From: Pseudobutyrivibrio sp. MD2005
Lineage (GTDB): Bacteria > Bacillota > Clostridia > Lachnospirales > Lachnospiraceae
Direction: 5' to 3'
DNA: 64,000 nucleotides
NCBI RefSeq assembly: GCF_000621865.1
Contig: NZ_JHXE01000001.1
Location: 186,001 to 250,000 of the forward strand
A program made the position numbers and the translations under genes. Within the stretch, counting starts at the first letter, position 1. Each line of letters starts with the position of its first letter. The notes under the pieces are model-generated. The model was given only the letters and a program-made list of their open reading frames with translations, did no database searches and was not told where the DNA came from. Positions 43,746-51,974 of the stretch are shown here, piece by piece.

Positions 43746-44482
43746 CCTTGCCCCACCACATTCGTGGCGGGGCATTTTGCTGCTCTAAATTTCTACAAGC
43801 GAGCCGCGCCCCCACTGTTGTTGTGTGCCGGCCCCTGCCCCCGCCCCATAGGTCCTGCTACCCACATGCCAACGGTGCACAATCACAAAATTTTGATTCT
43901 CTAATTGTTGCATGTCGCGTTCTTTATTGGTGGGTGTTCTTTTTATTCTTTGCACTTTGCAGGGTGGCTGTATGTACCTCACAGACACACTTAGCCTAGA
44001 TAATATATTTCCACATCAAGCATAGGTATAATTGCATGATTTTGGAATGAACTTAGAAAAATCAAAAGCAGGTTATGTAAAGTTTATATACGGGGTGCCA
44101 CGGACGGCACCCCGAGCCTGATAGTGAAACGGACTGAACTTGAAGGCGGTATATAAACTTACATAACCTGCTTTTAGATTTTTCTTAGTGAATGGAGTAT
44201 GAATGCAATTATCCTATGACTTGTGTGGAAATGAATTAGAGTTTATCTATGTGTCTGTGATATACATACAGCCACCCCAAAAGTGCAAAACCAAAAAAAG
44301 TACACCCACAGAAAGCTCCATTTGCAACAATAAGAGAATCTAAAATTTTGCTCAAATGATGCGCCGTTGGCATGTGGGTAGCAGGACCCAGGAGCGGGGG
44401 CAGGGGCCGGCGATTTATGTGGGGGCGCTGGGCAAGGGCAGCTTGGGCAGCGAAATGCCAAGGAGTAAAAAGTGGGGCAAGG
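43746..44482. repeat. Giant near-palindromic intergenic element 2 (about 0.74 kb)
   Basis: Between csrA and the promoter of flaG. Paired blocks from outside to centre: 43746-43756 with 44472-44482 (11 of 11); 43771-43783 with 44447-44459 (12 of 13); 43806-43815 with 44419-44428 (10 of 10); 43827-43844 with 44394-44411 (18 of 18); 43851-43875 with 44364-44388 (25 of 25); 43963-43988 with 44251-44276 (24 of 26); 44051-44091 with 44149-44189 (about 38 of 41 with two single-base bulges); and the apical hairpin 44092-44099/44106-44113 with loop ACGGAC. The left end is the csrA terminator; the right end keeps a broken copy of it. Reading frames inside are compositional accidents. It shares motifs in the same order with element 1 read on the minus strand. 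Confidence 0.8.
43750..43777 (+). terminator. Intrinsic terminator after csrA (left end of element 2)
   Basis: GCCCCACCAC (43750-43759) pairs with GTGGCGGGGC (43764-43773) around ATTC, followed by ATTTTGCTGC. It nearly repeats the terminator at 23633-23656. Confidence 0.8.
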
Positions 44483-44504
44483 GAAAATTTTTTTGAGGTT
44501 GCTA

Positions 44505-44532
44505 TAAAGTATTGGGTGAGATGGTCCGATAT
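44505..44532 (+). promoter_or_regulatory. Sigma28-type promoter of flaG-fliD
   Basis: TAAAGTAT, 12-nt spacer (one longer than usual), TCCGATAT. It is 23 nt beyond the right end of element 2 and 100 nt before flaG. Confidence 0.65.
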
Positions 44533-44632
44533 ATGGATTAGAAAACTAAGATTTCCCATATTACAAGGATGTATATTGTCCAAAAGGATTGGAGAATGGG
44601 ACTTTAATCCGGTGGACGTAAGGAGGAAAGAA

Positions 44633-45061
44633 ATGAAAATAGGCGAAGTAAGTAGCGCAATGAATAGCTACCAGGGACAAGGAAGTTCAGTTAAAGCGGC
44701 GCCAGCACAAGCAGTGCAAAAGGAAAGTGCAATTGTTGATTTTACAGCTGCTCCAAAGGATGCGAAGGCGGCTGAATCTGAAAATAAAAACGCTTCTGTT
44801 GCCCCTGAAGGTGAAGGCGCAGAAAAGAATGGCGGTTCTCAGGCTACATCTTCTTTGAAGGAAGCTGTTGAGAAGATTAAATCTGCCAACGGGAATGCAG
44901 AGGTTGTGTTTGGTATCCATGATGGCACTAATCGTGTGACTATCAAGATGGTGGATAAGCAGACAAAAGAAGTAATTAAGGAATTTCCTGCAGATAAGAC
45001 TCTCGATTTGATTGCTAAGGCAATGGAGCTTGCAGGAATTATGGTTGATGAGAAGAGATAA
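44633..45061 (+). CDS. FlaG family flagellar protein
   Basis: A 142-residue protein. Residues 1-75 are Ala/Ser/Glu-rich and disordered; residues about 80-142 form the FlaG domain (LKEAVEKIKSANGNAEVVFGIHDGTNRVTIKMVDKQTKEVIKEFPADKTLDLIAKAMELAGIMVDEKR). The frame is open to 44372, inside the palindrome, but AAGGAGG precedes ATG 44633 and the sigma28 promoter is between. FlaG proteins influence filament length; it precedes fliD as in Bacillus. Confidence 0.85.
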   Translation: MKIGEVSSAMNSYQGQGSSVKAAPAQAVQKESAIVDFTAAPKDAKAAESENKNASVAPEGEGAEKNGGSQATSSLKEAVEKIKSANGNAEVVFGIHDGTNRVTIKMVDKQTKEVIKEFPADKTLDLIAKAMELAGIMVDEKR

Positions 45062-45076
45062 GTAGGAGGTAGCTTT

Positions 45077-47584
45077 ATGCCTATTAGATTATCTGGTTTG
45101 GCTTCTGGTCTTGATACAGAAGCTATAGTAGGCGCGTTGGTATCTGCCTACAGTTATAAAAAAGATAAGTATGTAAAAGCGCAGACAAAGCTATCTTGGA
45201 AACAGGATGCTTGGAAGACTTTGAATAGTAAGGTGTATTCGCTGTATACATCTGTTGGTCAGATGCGCTATTCTTCTAATTATTCTGTTAAGAAGGCTAC
45301 AGTTTCTGATACCACAAAGGCTACAGCAACAGCCAGTGGTTCTACTATTAATGGTACCCAGGAGCTGAAAATTAATAAATTGGCGCAGACTGCCTTTATT
45401 ACAGGTGGTGAGCTGGATAAGAGTGTTACTGGCTCAACTACTATGATGCAGCTTGGCATTAAGGGCGGTACTTCTTTGGATAAGGCTAGTATTTCAGTTA
45501 GAACTGGTACGAAGGCAACAAATATTGAGATTGATAGTTCTATGACTGTTAATCAGTTTGTTAATAAGCTTAATGAAGCTGGAGTTTCTGCAAATTTTGA
45601 TGAGAAGAATAAACGATTCTATATCGGTGCTAAGACTTCTGGAAGTGCTGGAGATTTTTCGATTTCTGCAAATAGTTCCCAGGGCTTGTCAGCATTGAAT
45701 AATTTGGGACTTTTATCAGATACAGAAATAAAAAGCATTACGACTTCAGATACAAGCTCAAATATGGCAAAGAGGCTGTTCGAGTTTACATCTGCAAAAA
45801 ATTACTATGATTTGGGTGAAGCAGAAGCCCTGTTTGCAAAGATTAAGGACTATAAGACTAATGGCACTGGTTCATATACAAGTGATGAGAAAGCTGAGTT
45901 TGATGAAATTGTAAGTTATATCGAGGCAAATAAGACAAATTTGGGATTAAAAGAATCCGTAGATTGGACTTCTATTTCAAATGATGATTTAAAGGCTTTG
46001 GCAAAGAGCGTTTATAATCAAGCAACTTACGATACTACTGGAACAAAGAGTACAGCAATTACAAGATCTCTCAGCTTTAGTGTAGGTGAGGGTGATGAAA
46101 AAAAGTCTTATAAGATTGATAATAATCTGGCGGGCTTTAAGGATTTGATTAGAAGTATCGCTGATGGTACAGCTGATGAAAGCGATGAAAAGATTAGTGC
46201 TTTAAAGACATATCTTAATAATACTTATGCTGATGAAGTCTATAAGACAGAAAAAGTTGATGATGACTATACAGCTATAAAATTTGGCGCTAATGGCGAG
46301 TTGGATTGGGCTGCTATTTCAGGCGATGAGGATATGCTTAATGCTCTTTCAGAGAAAGTATATGCTAGTTCTACATACGCAATGTCTAATGATCCAACAT
46401 ATAGAGAAATGTATGCATCGCTAAATGCTATTCGAGATGGATATCTGGCTGTTGCTTCTGCAGAAGCATTGCCAACAGATACATCAGAGCAGATAGCTAT
46501 TAGAGCAGCAAAGCTTCGTGAAGCTCAAGAGCAGTTAGATACAGTGCTTGCTGATCCAACAAATCAGAAGTGGAAAGAATATATCGAAAAGAACTTTGGT
46601 GCACAGAATTCTGAGTACGATAAGAGATATACAGATTTCTGGACACAGAGCGATAACTTAGAGCTTGCACAAAGTGTATTCTATAGAATCGATTTGGCAG
46701 CGAATGTTTCAGCAGGCAATCTGGAAATAAATACTACGAATCAGGCTCATAAGGTTGATGGTACTGATGCTGAAATCGAATTGAATGGTGTTACATACAC
46801 AAATAACACTAACTCCATTACGGTTAATGGTCTCACAATCGAGGCCCTTGCAACAACTAAAGAGGCTATTTCTGTAAATGTATCCAATGATACAGATGCA
46901 TTATACGACAAAGTAAAAGATTTCCTTACAAGCTACAATAGTCTGATGAACGAAATGCAGAAATTATATAATGCAGATTCGGCAAAGGACTATGAACCAC
47001 TTACTGAGGATGAAAAGGCAGAGATGTCTGAATCTGAAATAGAGAAGTGGGAGCAGAAAATCAAGGATTCATTACTTAGAAGAGACACTCAGTTGTCTAG
47101 CATTATATCTGCAATGACAATGTCTATGATGAAGACATATGAAGTTAATGGTAAGACATATGCATGGTCAACCTTTGGTGTTCATACCTTAGGATCAATG
47201 AATGCAGAAAAAAACGAAGGTTATGCCTATCATATTGATGGTGATTCTGAAGATAGCTACACATCAGGTAATGATGAGAAACTACGTGCAGCTTTGGCAG
47301 AGGACCCAGATACCGTAATTGAGTTTTTGAAGCAAGTCACAAGTGGCTTGTATAAAGCTATGGATGATAAGATGAAATCATCATCAATCAAATCCGTATA
47401 TACGGTATACAATGATAAGGAAATGGCATCTGAGTACTCTGACTACAGTTCATTGATTAAGACATGGACAGATAGAGTTACTGATATGGAAGATGCATAT
47501 TATAAGAAGTTTGCAGCAATGGAAAAAGCACTGGCAACATTGCAAGGAAATTCTTCTTCAATATCTTCATTATTAGGTGGATGA
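45077..47584 (+). CDS. fliD: Flagellar filament cap protein FliD
   Basis: An 835-residue FliD, larger than usual because of a long central insert (about 220-560). The N-terminus MPIRLSGLASGLDTEAIVGALVSAYSYKKDKYVKAQTKLSWKQDAWKTLNSKVYSLY and the C-terminal MASEYSDYSSLIKTWTDRVTDMEDAYYKKFAAMEKALATLQGNSSSISSLLGG are the coiled-coil leg domains. It caps the growing filament and folds flagellin subunits. GTAGGAGGT precedes ATG 45077. Confidence 0.92.
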   Translation: MPIRLSGLASGLDTEAIVGALVSAYSYKKDKYVKAQTKLSWKQDAWKTLNSKVYSLYTSVGQMRYSSNYSVKKATVSDTTKATATASGSTINGTQELKINKLAQTAFITGGELDKSVTGSTTMMQLGIKGGTSLDKASISVRTGTKATNIEIDSSMTVNQFVNKLNEAGVSANFDEKNKRFYIGAKTSGSAGDFSISANSSQGLSALNNLGLLSDTEIKSITTSDTSSNMAKRLFEFTSAKNYYDLGEAEALFAKIKDYKTNGTGSYTSDEKAEFDEIVSYIEANKTNLGLKESVDWTSISNDDLKALAKSVYNQATYDTTGTKSTAITRSLSFSVGEGDEKKSYKIDNNLAGFKDLIRSIADGTADESDEKISALKTYLNNTYADEVYKTEKVDDDYTAIKFGANGELDWAAISGDEDMLNALSEKVYASSTYAMSNDPTYREMYASLNAIRDGYLAVASAEALPTDTSEQIAIRAAKLREAQEQLDTVLADPTNQKWKEYIEKNFGAQNSEYDKRYTDFWTQSDNLELAQSVFYRIDLAANVSAGNLEINTTNQAHKVDGTDAEIELNGVTYTNNTNSITVNGLTIEALATTKEAISVNVSNDTDALYDKVKDFLTSYNSLMNEMQKLYNADSAKDYEPLTEDEKAEMSESEIEKWEQKIKDSLLRRDTQLSSIISAMTMSMMKTYEVNGKTYAWSTFGVHTLGSMNAEKNEGYAYHIDGDSEDSYTSGNDEKLRAALAEDPDTVIEFLKQVTSGLYKAMDDKMKSSSIKSVYTVYNDKEMASEYSDYSSLIKTWTDRVTDMEDAYYKKFAAMEKALATLQGNSSSISSLLGG

Positions 47585-47588
47585 TAGG

Positions 47589-47616
47589 TGAAGTTTTTGA
47601 TGGCTTTAACCGATAT
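47589..47616 (+). promoter_or_regulatory. Sigma28-type promoter of fliS
   Basis: TGAAGTTT, 12-nt spacer, ACCGATAT, directly after the fliD stop and about 90 nt before fliS. Confidence 0.6.
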
Positions 47617-47703
47617 AAATGATGTAGAGAAATTCTATGCGCGAAGGGGTTTCCTACAATCGGTAAGTACTAGCTTTAGAAAAAGGAATTTGGAGGCGGT
47701 TAT

Positions 47704-48117
47704 ATGACACCAATGAATGGTTACGATGCTTACGCAAAGAACAGAATTTTGACAGCAAGTCCAGCTGAATTGACCCTTATGCTTTATGAAGGAGCAATCA
47801 AATTTTGCAATATTGCAATTGTAGCTTGCGAAAACAGAGATATAGAGAAAGCTCATATCAACATCAGAAAGACCGACAGAATTATAGAAGAGTTTGAGCT
47901 TACTCTGGACGAGAAATACGAAGTAGCAAAAGATTTTCACGCAGTATATTCTTATCTCAGAAGCTGCCTAAGACATGCTATGATTGATAAAAATCCAGAG
48001 ACATTACAGGAAGTTTTAAAGCACCTTCGCACAATGCGTGATGCTTGGAAGGATGTTATGAAACTCACGGCAAACGGAAAAAACTTAAATAGCCGGCAGA
48101 CAACAATCGCCGGCTGA
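47704..48117 (+). CDS. fliS: Flagellin export chaperone FliS
   Basis: A 137-residue four-helix protein: GYDAYAKNRILTASPAELTLMLYEGAIKFCNIAI is the diagnostic FliS start. It binds the C-terminus of flagellin and prevents early polymerisation. It has its own probable sigma28 promoter and is followed by a strong terminator. Confidence 0.92.
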   Translation: MTPMNGYDAYAKNRILTASPAELTLMLYEGAIKFCNIAIVACENRDIEKAHINIRKTDRIIEEFELTLDEKYEVAKDFHAVYSYLRSCLRHAMIDKNPETLQEVLKHLRTMRDAWKDVMKLTANGKNLNSRQTTIAG

Positions 48118-48133
48118 TTAAACTAAACTACTA

Positions 48134-48163
48134 CGAGCCCCTCATTACGAGGGGCTCGATTTA
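48134..48163 (+). terminator. Intrinsic terminator after fliS
   Basis: CGAGCCCCTC (48134-48143) pairs perfectly with GAGGGGCTCG (48149-48158), followed by ATTTATATT. Confidence 0.75.
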
Positions 48164-48379
48164 TATTATCATTCCGCAACAAGACACATGCGCGATGCAT
48201 AAATTGGGTCCATAAGAAAAACTGCAATATTCGCAAAATCACGTAAGGTGTCTAGCGGAGGCCACAGCAGGGGTGAGGGCGCACCACAATACAAACTGTG
48301 AATGGTAACTGCATTTTATCTTGTTGGAGGGGATATATTTGTATTAATATAGAAGTAGGGATGGACATAGGAGGGGCTT

Positions 48380-48862
48380 ATGGAAAATATGGATTATGTG
48401 GTAATGCTTAGAGAATCGCTAGAGAAAAAGGCTGATATTCTTAGAGTGCTGGTTATCAGAAATAAGGAGCAGGAGGCTATTCTAAAGGATCCTAATTCTA
48501 CACCAGACGATTTGGAAAAGAATATGAATATGAAGGCTGAATTGATAGAGCGAATCGTTATGCTTGATGACGGTTTTCAGCAGCTGTTCAATCGTGTTAA
48601 GAAGATTTTAGATGAAGACAGAGCAACATATTCTGAAGAGATTAAAAAGATGCAGGAGCTTATAAAGAAGGTGACTGATCTTACGGCTGATGTGGAGGCT
48701 TCAGAATATCGCAATAAAGAGTATGCCAAAACCAGGTTTTCTAATATAAAGAAGGAAGCCCGAGAGATTAAAAAATCCTCTGATGTTGTAAGCTCATATT
48801 ATAAGCATATGATGAGTCCACAGACTACAGCGGATCCAGCTTTTTTGGATAAGAAAAAATAA
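48380..48862 (+). CDS. Coiled-coil protein, possible FliT/FlgN-like flagellar chaperone
   Basis: A 160-residue, strongly helical and charged protein (MENMDYVVMLRESLEKKADILRVLVIRNKEQEAIL and further heptads) without membrane segments. It resembles in size and character the FlgN/FliT group of export chaperones, and its place between fliS and flagellin supports a flagellar role. I cannot assign it firmly. GGAGGGG precedes ATG 48380; a terminator follows. The 262 bp upstream hold the fliS terminator and a possible hairpin (CCGC...GACAC with GTGTC...GCGG, 48175-48256). Confidence 0.5.
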   Translation: MENMDYVVMLRESLEKKADILRVLVIRNKEQEAILKDPNSTPDDLEKNMNMKAELIERIVMLDDGFQQLFNRVKKILDEDRATYSEEIKKMQELIKKVTDLTADVEASEYRNKEYAKTRFSNIKKEAREIKKSSDVVSSYYKHMMSPQTTADPAFLDKKK

Positions 48863-48885
48863 AATAGGCATTATGAAATCTAACA

Positions 48886-48913
48886 GGTCTTGCTATATTG
48901 CAAGGCCTTTTTC
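48886..48913 (+). terminator. Intrinsic terminator after the coiled-coil gene
   Basis: GGTCTTGC (48886-48893) pairs with GCAAGGCC (48900-48907, one G-U), then TTTTTC. Confidence 0.75.
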
Positions 48914-49519
48914 TGTCTGATATGTCAGTGGGGAATTAGTGAATTTGAAATTTGGGTATTACTCATAAAAAACAGTAGTGGAGGTTGCTTGCGGACTACT
49001 TAAGGAAGTTCATTGCAGTTACGTGTGCCCCGCTATATATATGCCTGTAGTCTGCAATTTTTGGTGACAATCATAAATTCATTACGTGTGTGTAACATAT
49101 TCTATCTCTATATTCGTAATTCAAAATCTATTTTACTGATTGAGTAGCCTTCGCTTTATCGGCGCACGTAAGCATCCAAGCATCCTTAGTTCAAATTACA
49201 GTTTTAACACCCTGTATGAACTTGCCTCACGTAGTCCCACAAGACTTCTTCCCATTTTTTACCGATTTCTTGAGCTGAATTCTAGCAGCACACGTAATCC
49301 CCCTAACATCAACCAGAATTATTGACTTTCCCCTTGATTGAAACACCAAAAAAATGACTTCTTGCGGGCTTTTTTCCTTAAACAGCCTACAAAAAGTCAC
49401 ATACTAATATTATAGGATAGATAGGATATTAAGGGAGTGAATTGAGTGATATTTATAAGAAAATTAGTATAAATTAGTCATAATTTACAAAATATTTAGC
49501 ATAATTTTTAATAAAAGAT

Positions 49520-49564
49520 AAAGGCCAAAAAATCCAGTAAAATCAAGGGATTGAGGTCTTTTTT
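49520..49564 (+). terminator. Terminator-like hairpin without an upstream gene
   Basis: AAAGGCC (49520-49526) pairs with GGTCTTT (49555-49561, one G-U), with an inner ATCC/GGAT pair, and is followed by a T-run. The nearest upstream coding end is 660 bp away and already has its own terminator. Confidence 0.55.
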
Positions 49565-49621
49565 ATTTTGCCTCAAAAAATATAAAAGAGGTATAAAAAT
49601 AAATTTTTTTTAGAAAAAGGC

Positions 49622-49648
49622 TAAAGTTTTCAAATTGTGTCACGATAA
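49622..49648 (+). promoter_or_regulatory. Sigma28 promoter of flagellin
   Basis: TAAAGTTT, 11-nt spacer, CACGATAA. It predicts an mRNA leader of about 150 nt. Confidence 0.85.
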
Positions 49649-49727
49649 ATAAGGTGTAAGGAACAATTCACAGGAGATAACCTTACAAAAATCGAATTCG
49701 AATCTTCAAATTTAATAACCAGGCCAG

Positions 49728-49797
49728 ACACGGATGTTGGGCTATCACAAAAAACGGATTTAAATGCTAAAAGGATTTAGCAGAATCTCATGGAGGA
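49728..49797 (+). promoter_or_regulatory. CsrA-type GGA sites in the flagellin leader
   Basis: ACACGGATGT (49728-49737, matching the CsrA consensus core ACARGGAUGU closely), a perfect hairpin TGCTAAA-AGGA-TTTAGCA with GGA in the loop (49765-49782), and GGAGGA at the ribosome site (49792-49797). This is the arrangement known from the Bacillus hag leader, where CsrA bridges an upstream site and the Shine-Dalgarno. Confidence 0.7.
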
Positions 49798-49804
49798 ATT
49801 AATT

Positions 49805-51283
49805 ATGGTAGTACAACACAATATGCAGGCAGCAAATGCTTCAAGAACATTGAACATTACGAGTGGCTCTCAGGGAAAGAGTACAGAGAAGCTTTCATCT
49901 GGATTTAAGATTAATAGAGCAGCAGATGACGCAGCTGGACTTTCAATTTCTGAGAAAATGAGAAAGCAGATTCGAGGTTTGGACCAGGCTTCTACAAACG
50001 CATCTGACGGTGTTTCATCAGTACAGACAGCTGAAGGTGCCCTCACAGAAGTTCACGACATGCTTCAGAGAATGAACGAGTTAGCAGTACAGGCAGCTAA
50101 TGGAACAAATTCAGAAGCTGATCGCGACGATATTCAAAACGAAATCAGCCAGCTTACAGAAGAAATCGATAGAATTGCTTCTACAACAAAATTTAATGAG
50201 ACATTCCTTCTTAAGGGCGATGTTGGTGTTAAGACAAAATATATCAACGCACACAGTGCAGGTCTTGATGGAACTCTCATTCAGAATACTACAATGGCAA
50301 CATTCATCATGAAGAAACTTGAAGCAGGCGATAAGTATACAATTGGTGGAACACAGTATACTATTGGTGCTGCGGATAATGAAGAGGTTGCAAAGGCATT
50401 AAAGAACGAAGATATTTGGGATAAAGACGAGAATAAGTGGAAATTTGCAGATGGTGATACAATTTCCATCGATGGTAAGACATACACTATAGCAGGTGGA
50501 GATGATGATAAAACAGATATTGCCAATGGTAAGGTTACAAATGGATATCTTTCAAAGTTAATTGTTGAAGGCTCAACTGTTACATATAACGGAAATACAG
50601 TTACAAGATTTTCTGATAAGATGGATGCAACATCAAATGGTATTGACCCTTCAAATACAACACTTATCAAGGCTACAGCAGCATACAAGATGGTAGCAAT
50701 CGAGCTTAAGGCTGCATCATCAATTGGTACAACAGATAAAGCAGCATATTATGATGATGATGCAAAAGATTATACTGACGGCAAGACTTGGACACCAGGA
50801 ACAACAGATACTAGTTACGAGAAGACAACAAATATCGAGTTCAAGATTAACAAGGGTTATGTAAACATCCAGAACGCCCTTACAGTTAACCTTCATGTTG
50901 GTGCTGACGCAGCGATGTCAAATAAGATCAACGTAGTACTCGAAGCTATGAACGCTAAGTCAATCGGTATCGCAGGACTTACAGTAGCAGATGCAACAGG
51001 AAAGAACGCAACATACGCAATCGACGCTATCGCAGATGCTATCAAGGCAGTATCAGCACAGAGAGCAGAACTTGGTGCTATCCAGAACAGACTTGAGCAC
51101 ACAATCGCTAACTTAGACAACGTAGTTGAGAACACAGAAGCAGCTGAGTCTCGTATCCGTGATACAGATATGGCTGATGAGATGGTTGAATACTCAAAGA
51201 ACAACATCTTACAGCAGGCTGGACAGTCAATGCTCGCTCAGGCAAATCAGGCAACACAGGGTGTACTTTCACTCCTTCAGTAA
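49805..51283 (+). CDS. fliC: Flagellin
   Basis: A 492-residue flagellin. The D0/D1 ends are strongly conserved: MVVQHNMQAANASRTLNITSGSQGKSTEKLSSGFKINRAADDAAGLSISEKMRKQIRGLDQAS and the C-terminal AESRIRDTDMADEMVEYSKNNILQQAGQSMLAQANQATQGVLSLLQ. Residues about 170-385 are the variable, surface-exposed part, rich in Asp, Thr and Lys. ATG 49805 is preferred to 49790 because GGAGGA lies in between. It has its own sigma28 promoter and terminator and a leader suited to CsrA control. Neighbouring glycosyltransferases suggest that it is glycosylated. Confidence 0.95.
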   Translation: MVVQHNMQAANASRTLNITSGSQGKSTEKLSSGFKINRAADDAAGLSISEKMRKQIRGLDQASTNASDGVSSVQTAEGALTEVHDMLQRMNELAVQAANGTNSEADRDDIQNEISQLTEEIDRIASTTKFNETFLLKGDVGVKTKYINAHSAGLDGTLIQNTTMATFIMKKLEAGDKYTIGGTQYTIGAADNEEVAKALKNEDIWDKDENKWKFADGDTISIDGKTYTIAGGDDDKTDIANGKVTNGYLSKLIVEGSTVTYNGNTVTRFSDKMDATSNGIDPSNTTLIKATAAYKMVAIELKAASSIGTTDKAAYYDDDAKDYTDGKTWTPGTTDTSYEKTTNIEFKINKGYVNIQNALTVNLHVGADAAMSNKINVVLEAMNAKSIGIAGLTVADATGKNATYAIDAIADAIKAVSAQRAELGAIQNRLEHTIANLDNVVENTEAAESRIRDTDMADEMVEYSKNNILQQAGQSMLAQANQATQGVLSLLQ

Positions 51284-51301
51284 CACAGAATTAATAACAA
51301 C

Positions 51302-51334
51302 TCCCCACCTCTTCAAAGGGGTGGGGATGATTTT
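51302..51334 (+). terminator. Intrinsic terminator after flagellin
   Basis: TCCCCACC (51302-51309) pairs perfectly with GGTGGGGA (51320-51327), followed by TGATTTT. Confidence 0.7.
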
Positions 51335-51419
51335 AAAAATTACAACTTAATAGCAACTTAAAAATGAATATTATTCCTTCTAAAAGAAGGGTTCCATATA
51401 TAGAAAAGAGGTAAGGCTT

Positions 51420-51920
51420 ATGGCATATTTTACAAGAAACAAGATGTTAACAATGGTATTAGAGCTCTATACAGCCAACCACAGATTCGCTCAAGGAGGA
51501 ACGGGTGATGATGCAGCTGACCTTCAAGTACTTATCGGATGTCAGCAAAAAGCCTTAGTATTAGGAGAATATCTTGAATCCATGGGAATGGATTACTCAG
51601 ACATAGTTGAAAAGTTTGAAAATTACTGCAATATGATTTACGATATAAGTGAGAACTTAAATGATGCTAACTTAATCATAGATCACAAGCTAGATATAGA
51701 GTGCATTCTAAGTGATATCTTAAATGAAATCGAAAACAGAATAATCGAAATCAAGAGTATTGATGTTTACGATTTCAGAGGTTTAGTTGAAGCACCAGGG
51801 GAGAAGGCAATAGTAGCTGGGGAAATCAATCGATTGATTGATAGCTGCTTAGGCAAGGTAGAAGGTCTTGTAGAGGGTGAGGAAATGTACAGACCACTTG
51901 TAATTGGAACATACAAATAA
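51420..51920 (+). CDS. Unrecognised helical protein next to flagellin
   Basis: A 166-residue, acidic, mainly helical soluble protein (MAYFTRNKMLTMVLELYTANHRFAQGGTG, then LIGCQQKALVLGEYLESMGMDYSDIVEKFENYCNMIYDISENLNDANLI). I do not recognise a family. Size and helical nature are compatible with a chaperone or regulator of flagellar export. It lies between flagellin and the glycosyltransferases, with GAGGTAAG as ribosome site and its own terminator. Confidence 0.6.
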   Translation: MAYFTRNKMLTMVLELYTANHRFAQGGTGDDAADLQVLIGCQQKALVLGEYLESMGMDYSDIVEKFENYCNMIYDISENLNDANLIIDHKLDIECILSDILNEIENRIIEIKSIDVYDFRGLVEAPGEKAIVAGEINRLIDSCLGKVEGLVEGEEMYRPLVIGTYK

Positions 51921-51928
51921 AGAAATGT

Positions 51929-51953
51929 AAGGCTCGTCAAATGACGAGCCTTC
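51929..51953 (+). terminator. Intrinsic terminator
   Basis: AAGGCTCGTCA pairs with TGACGAGCCTT around a short loop, then CTTC. The weak T-run means that some read-through to the glycosyltransferase is possible. Confidence 0.6.
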
Positions 51954-51974
51954 TTCAGATTATGGGGGAGACGC

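Larger units (their letters stand above)
48863..49804. other. Long gene-free stretch before flagellin
   Basis: 942 bp with no convincing gene. It contains the terminator of the previous gene (48886-48913), an imperfect inverted repeat (48981-49018 with 49212-49248), several ACGTGTG/CACACGT words, a second terminator (49520-49564) that has no gene in front of it, and then the flagellin promoter and leader. A non-coding transcript ending near 49564 is possible. Confidence 0.5.

Noticed and set aside
43662-44583. Several open frames of 70-115 codons on both strands inside palindromic element 2
   Set aside because: They mirror each other because the DNA is an inverted repeat, have odd composition (runs of Pro, Cys, Trp, Arg), and lack ribosome sites.
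44372-44632. N-terminal extension of FlaG into the palindrome
   Set aside because: AAGGAGG and a sigma28 promoter lie after it, and the extra residues are unlike FlaG.
49140-49325. 61-codon frame in the gene-free stretch before flagellin
   Set aside because: No ribosome site, no domain-like pattern, and it overlaps the imperfect inverted repeat.
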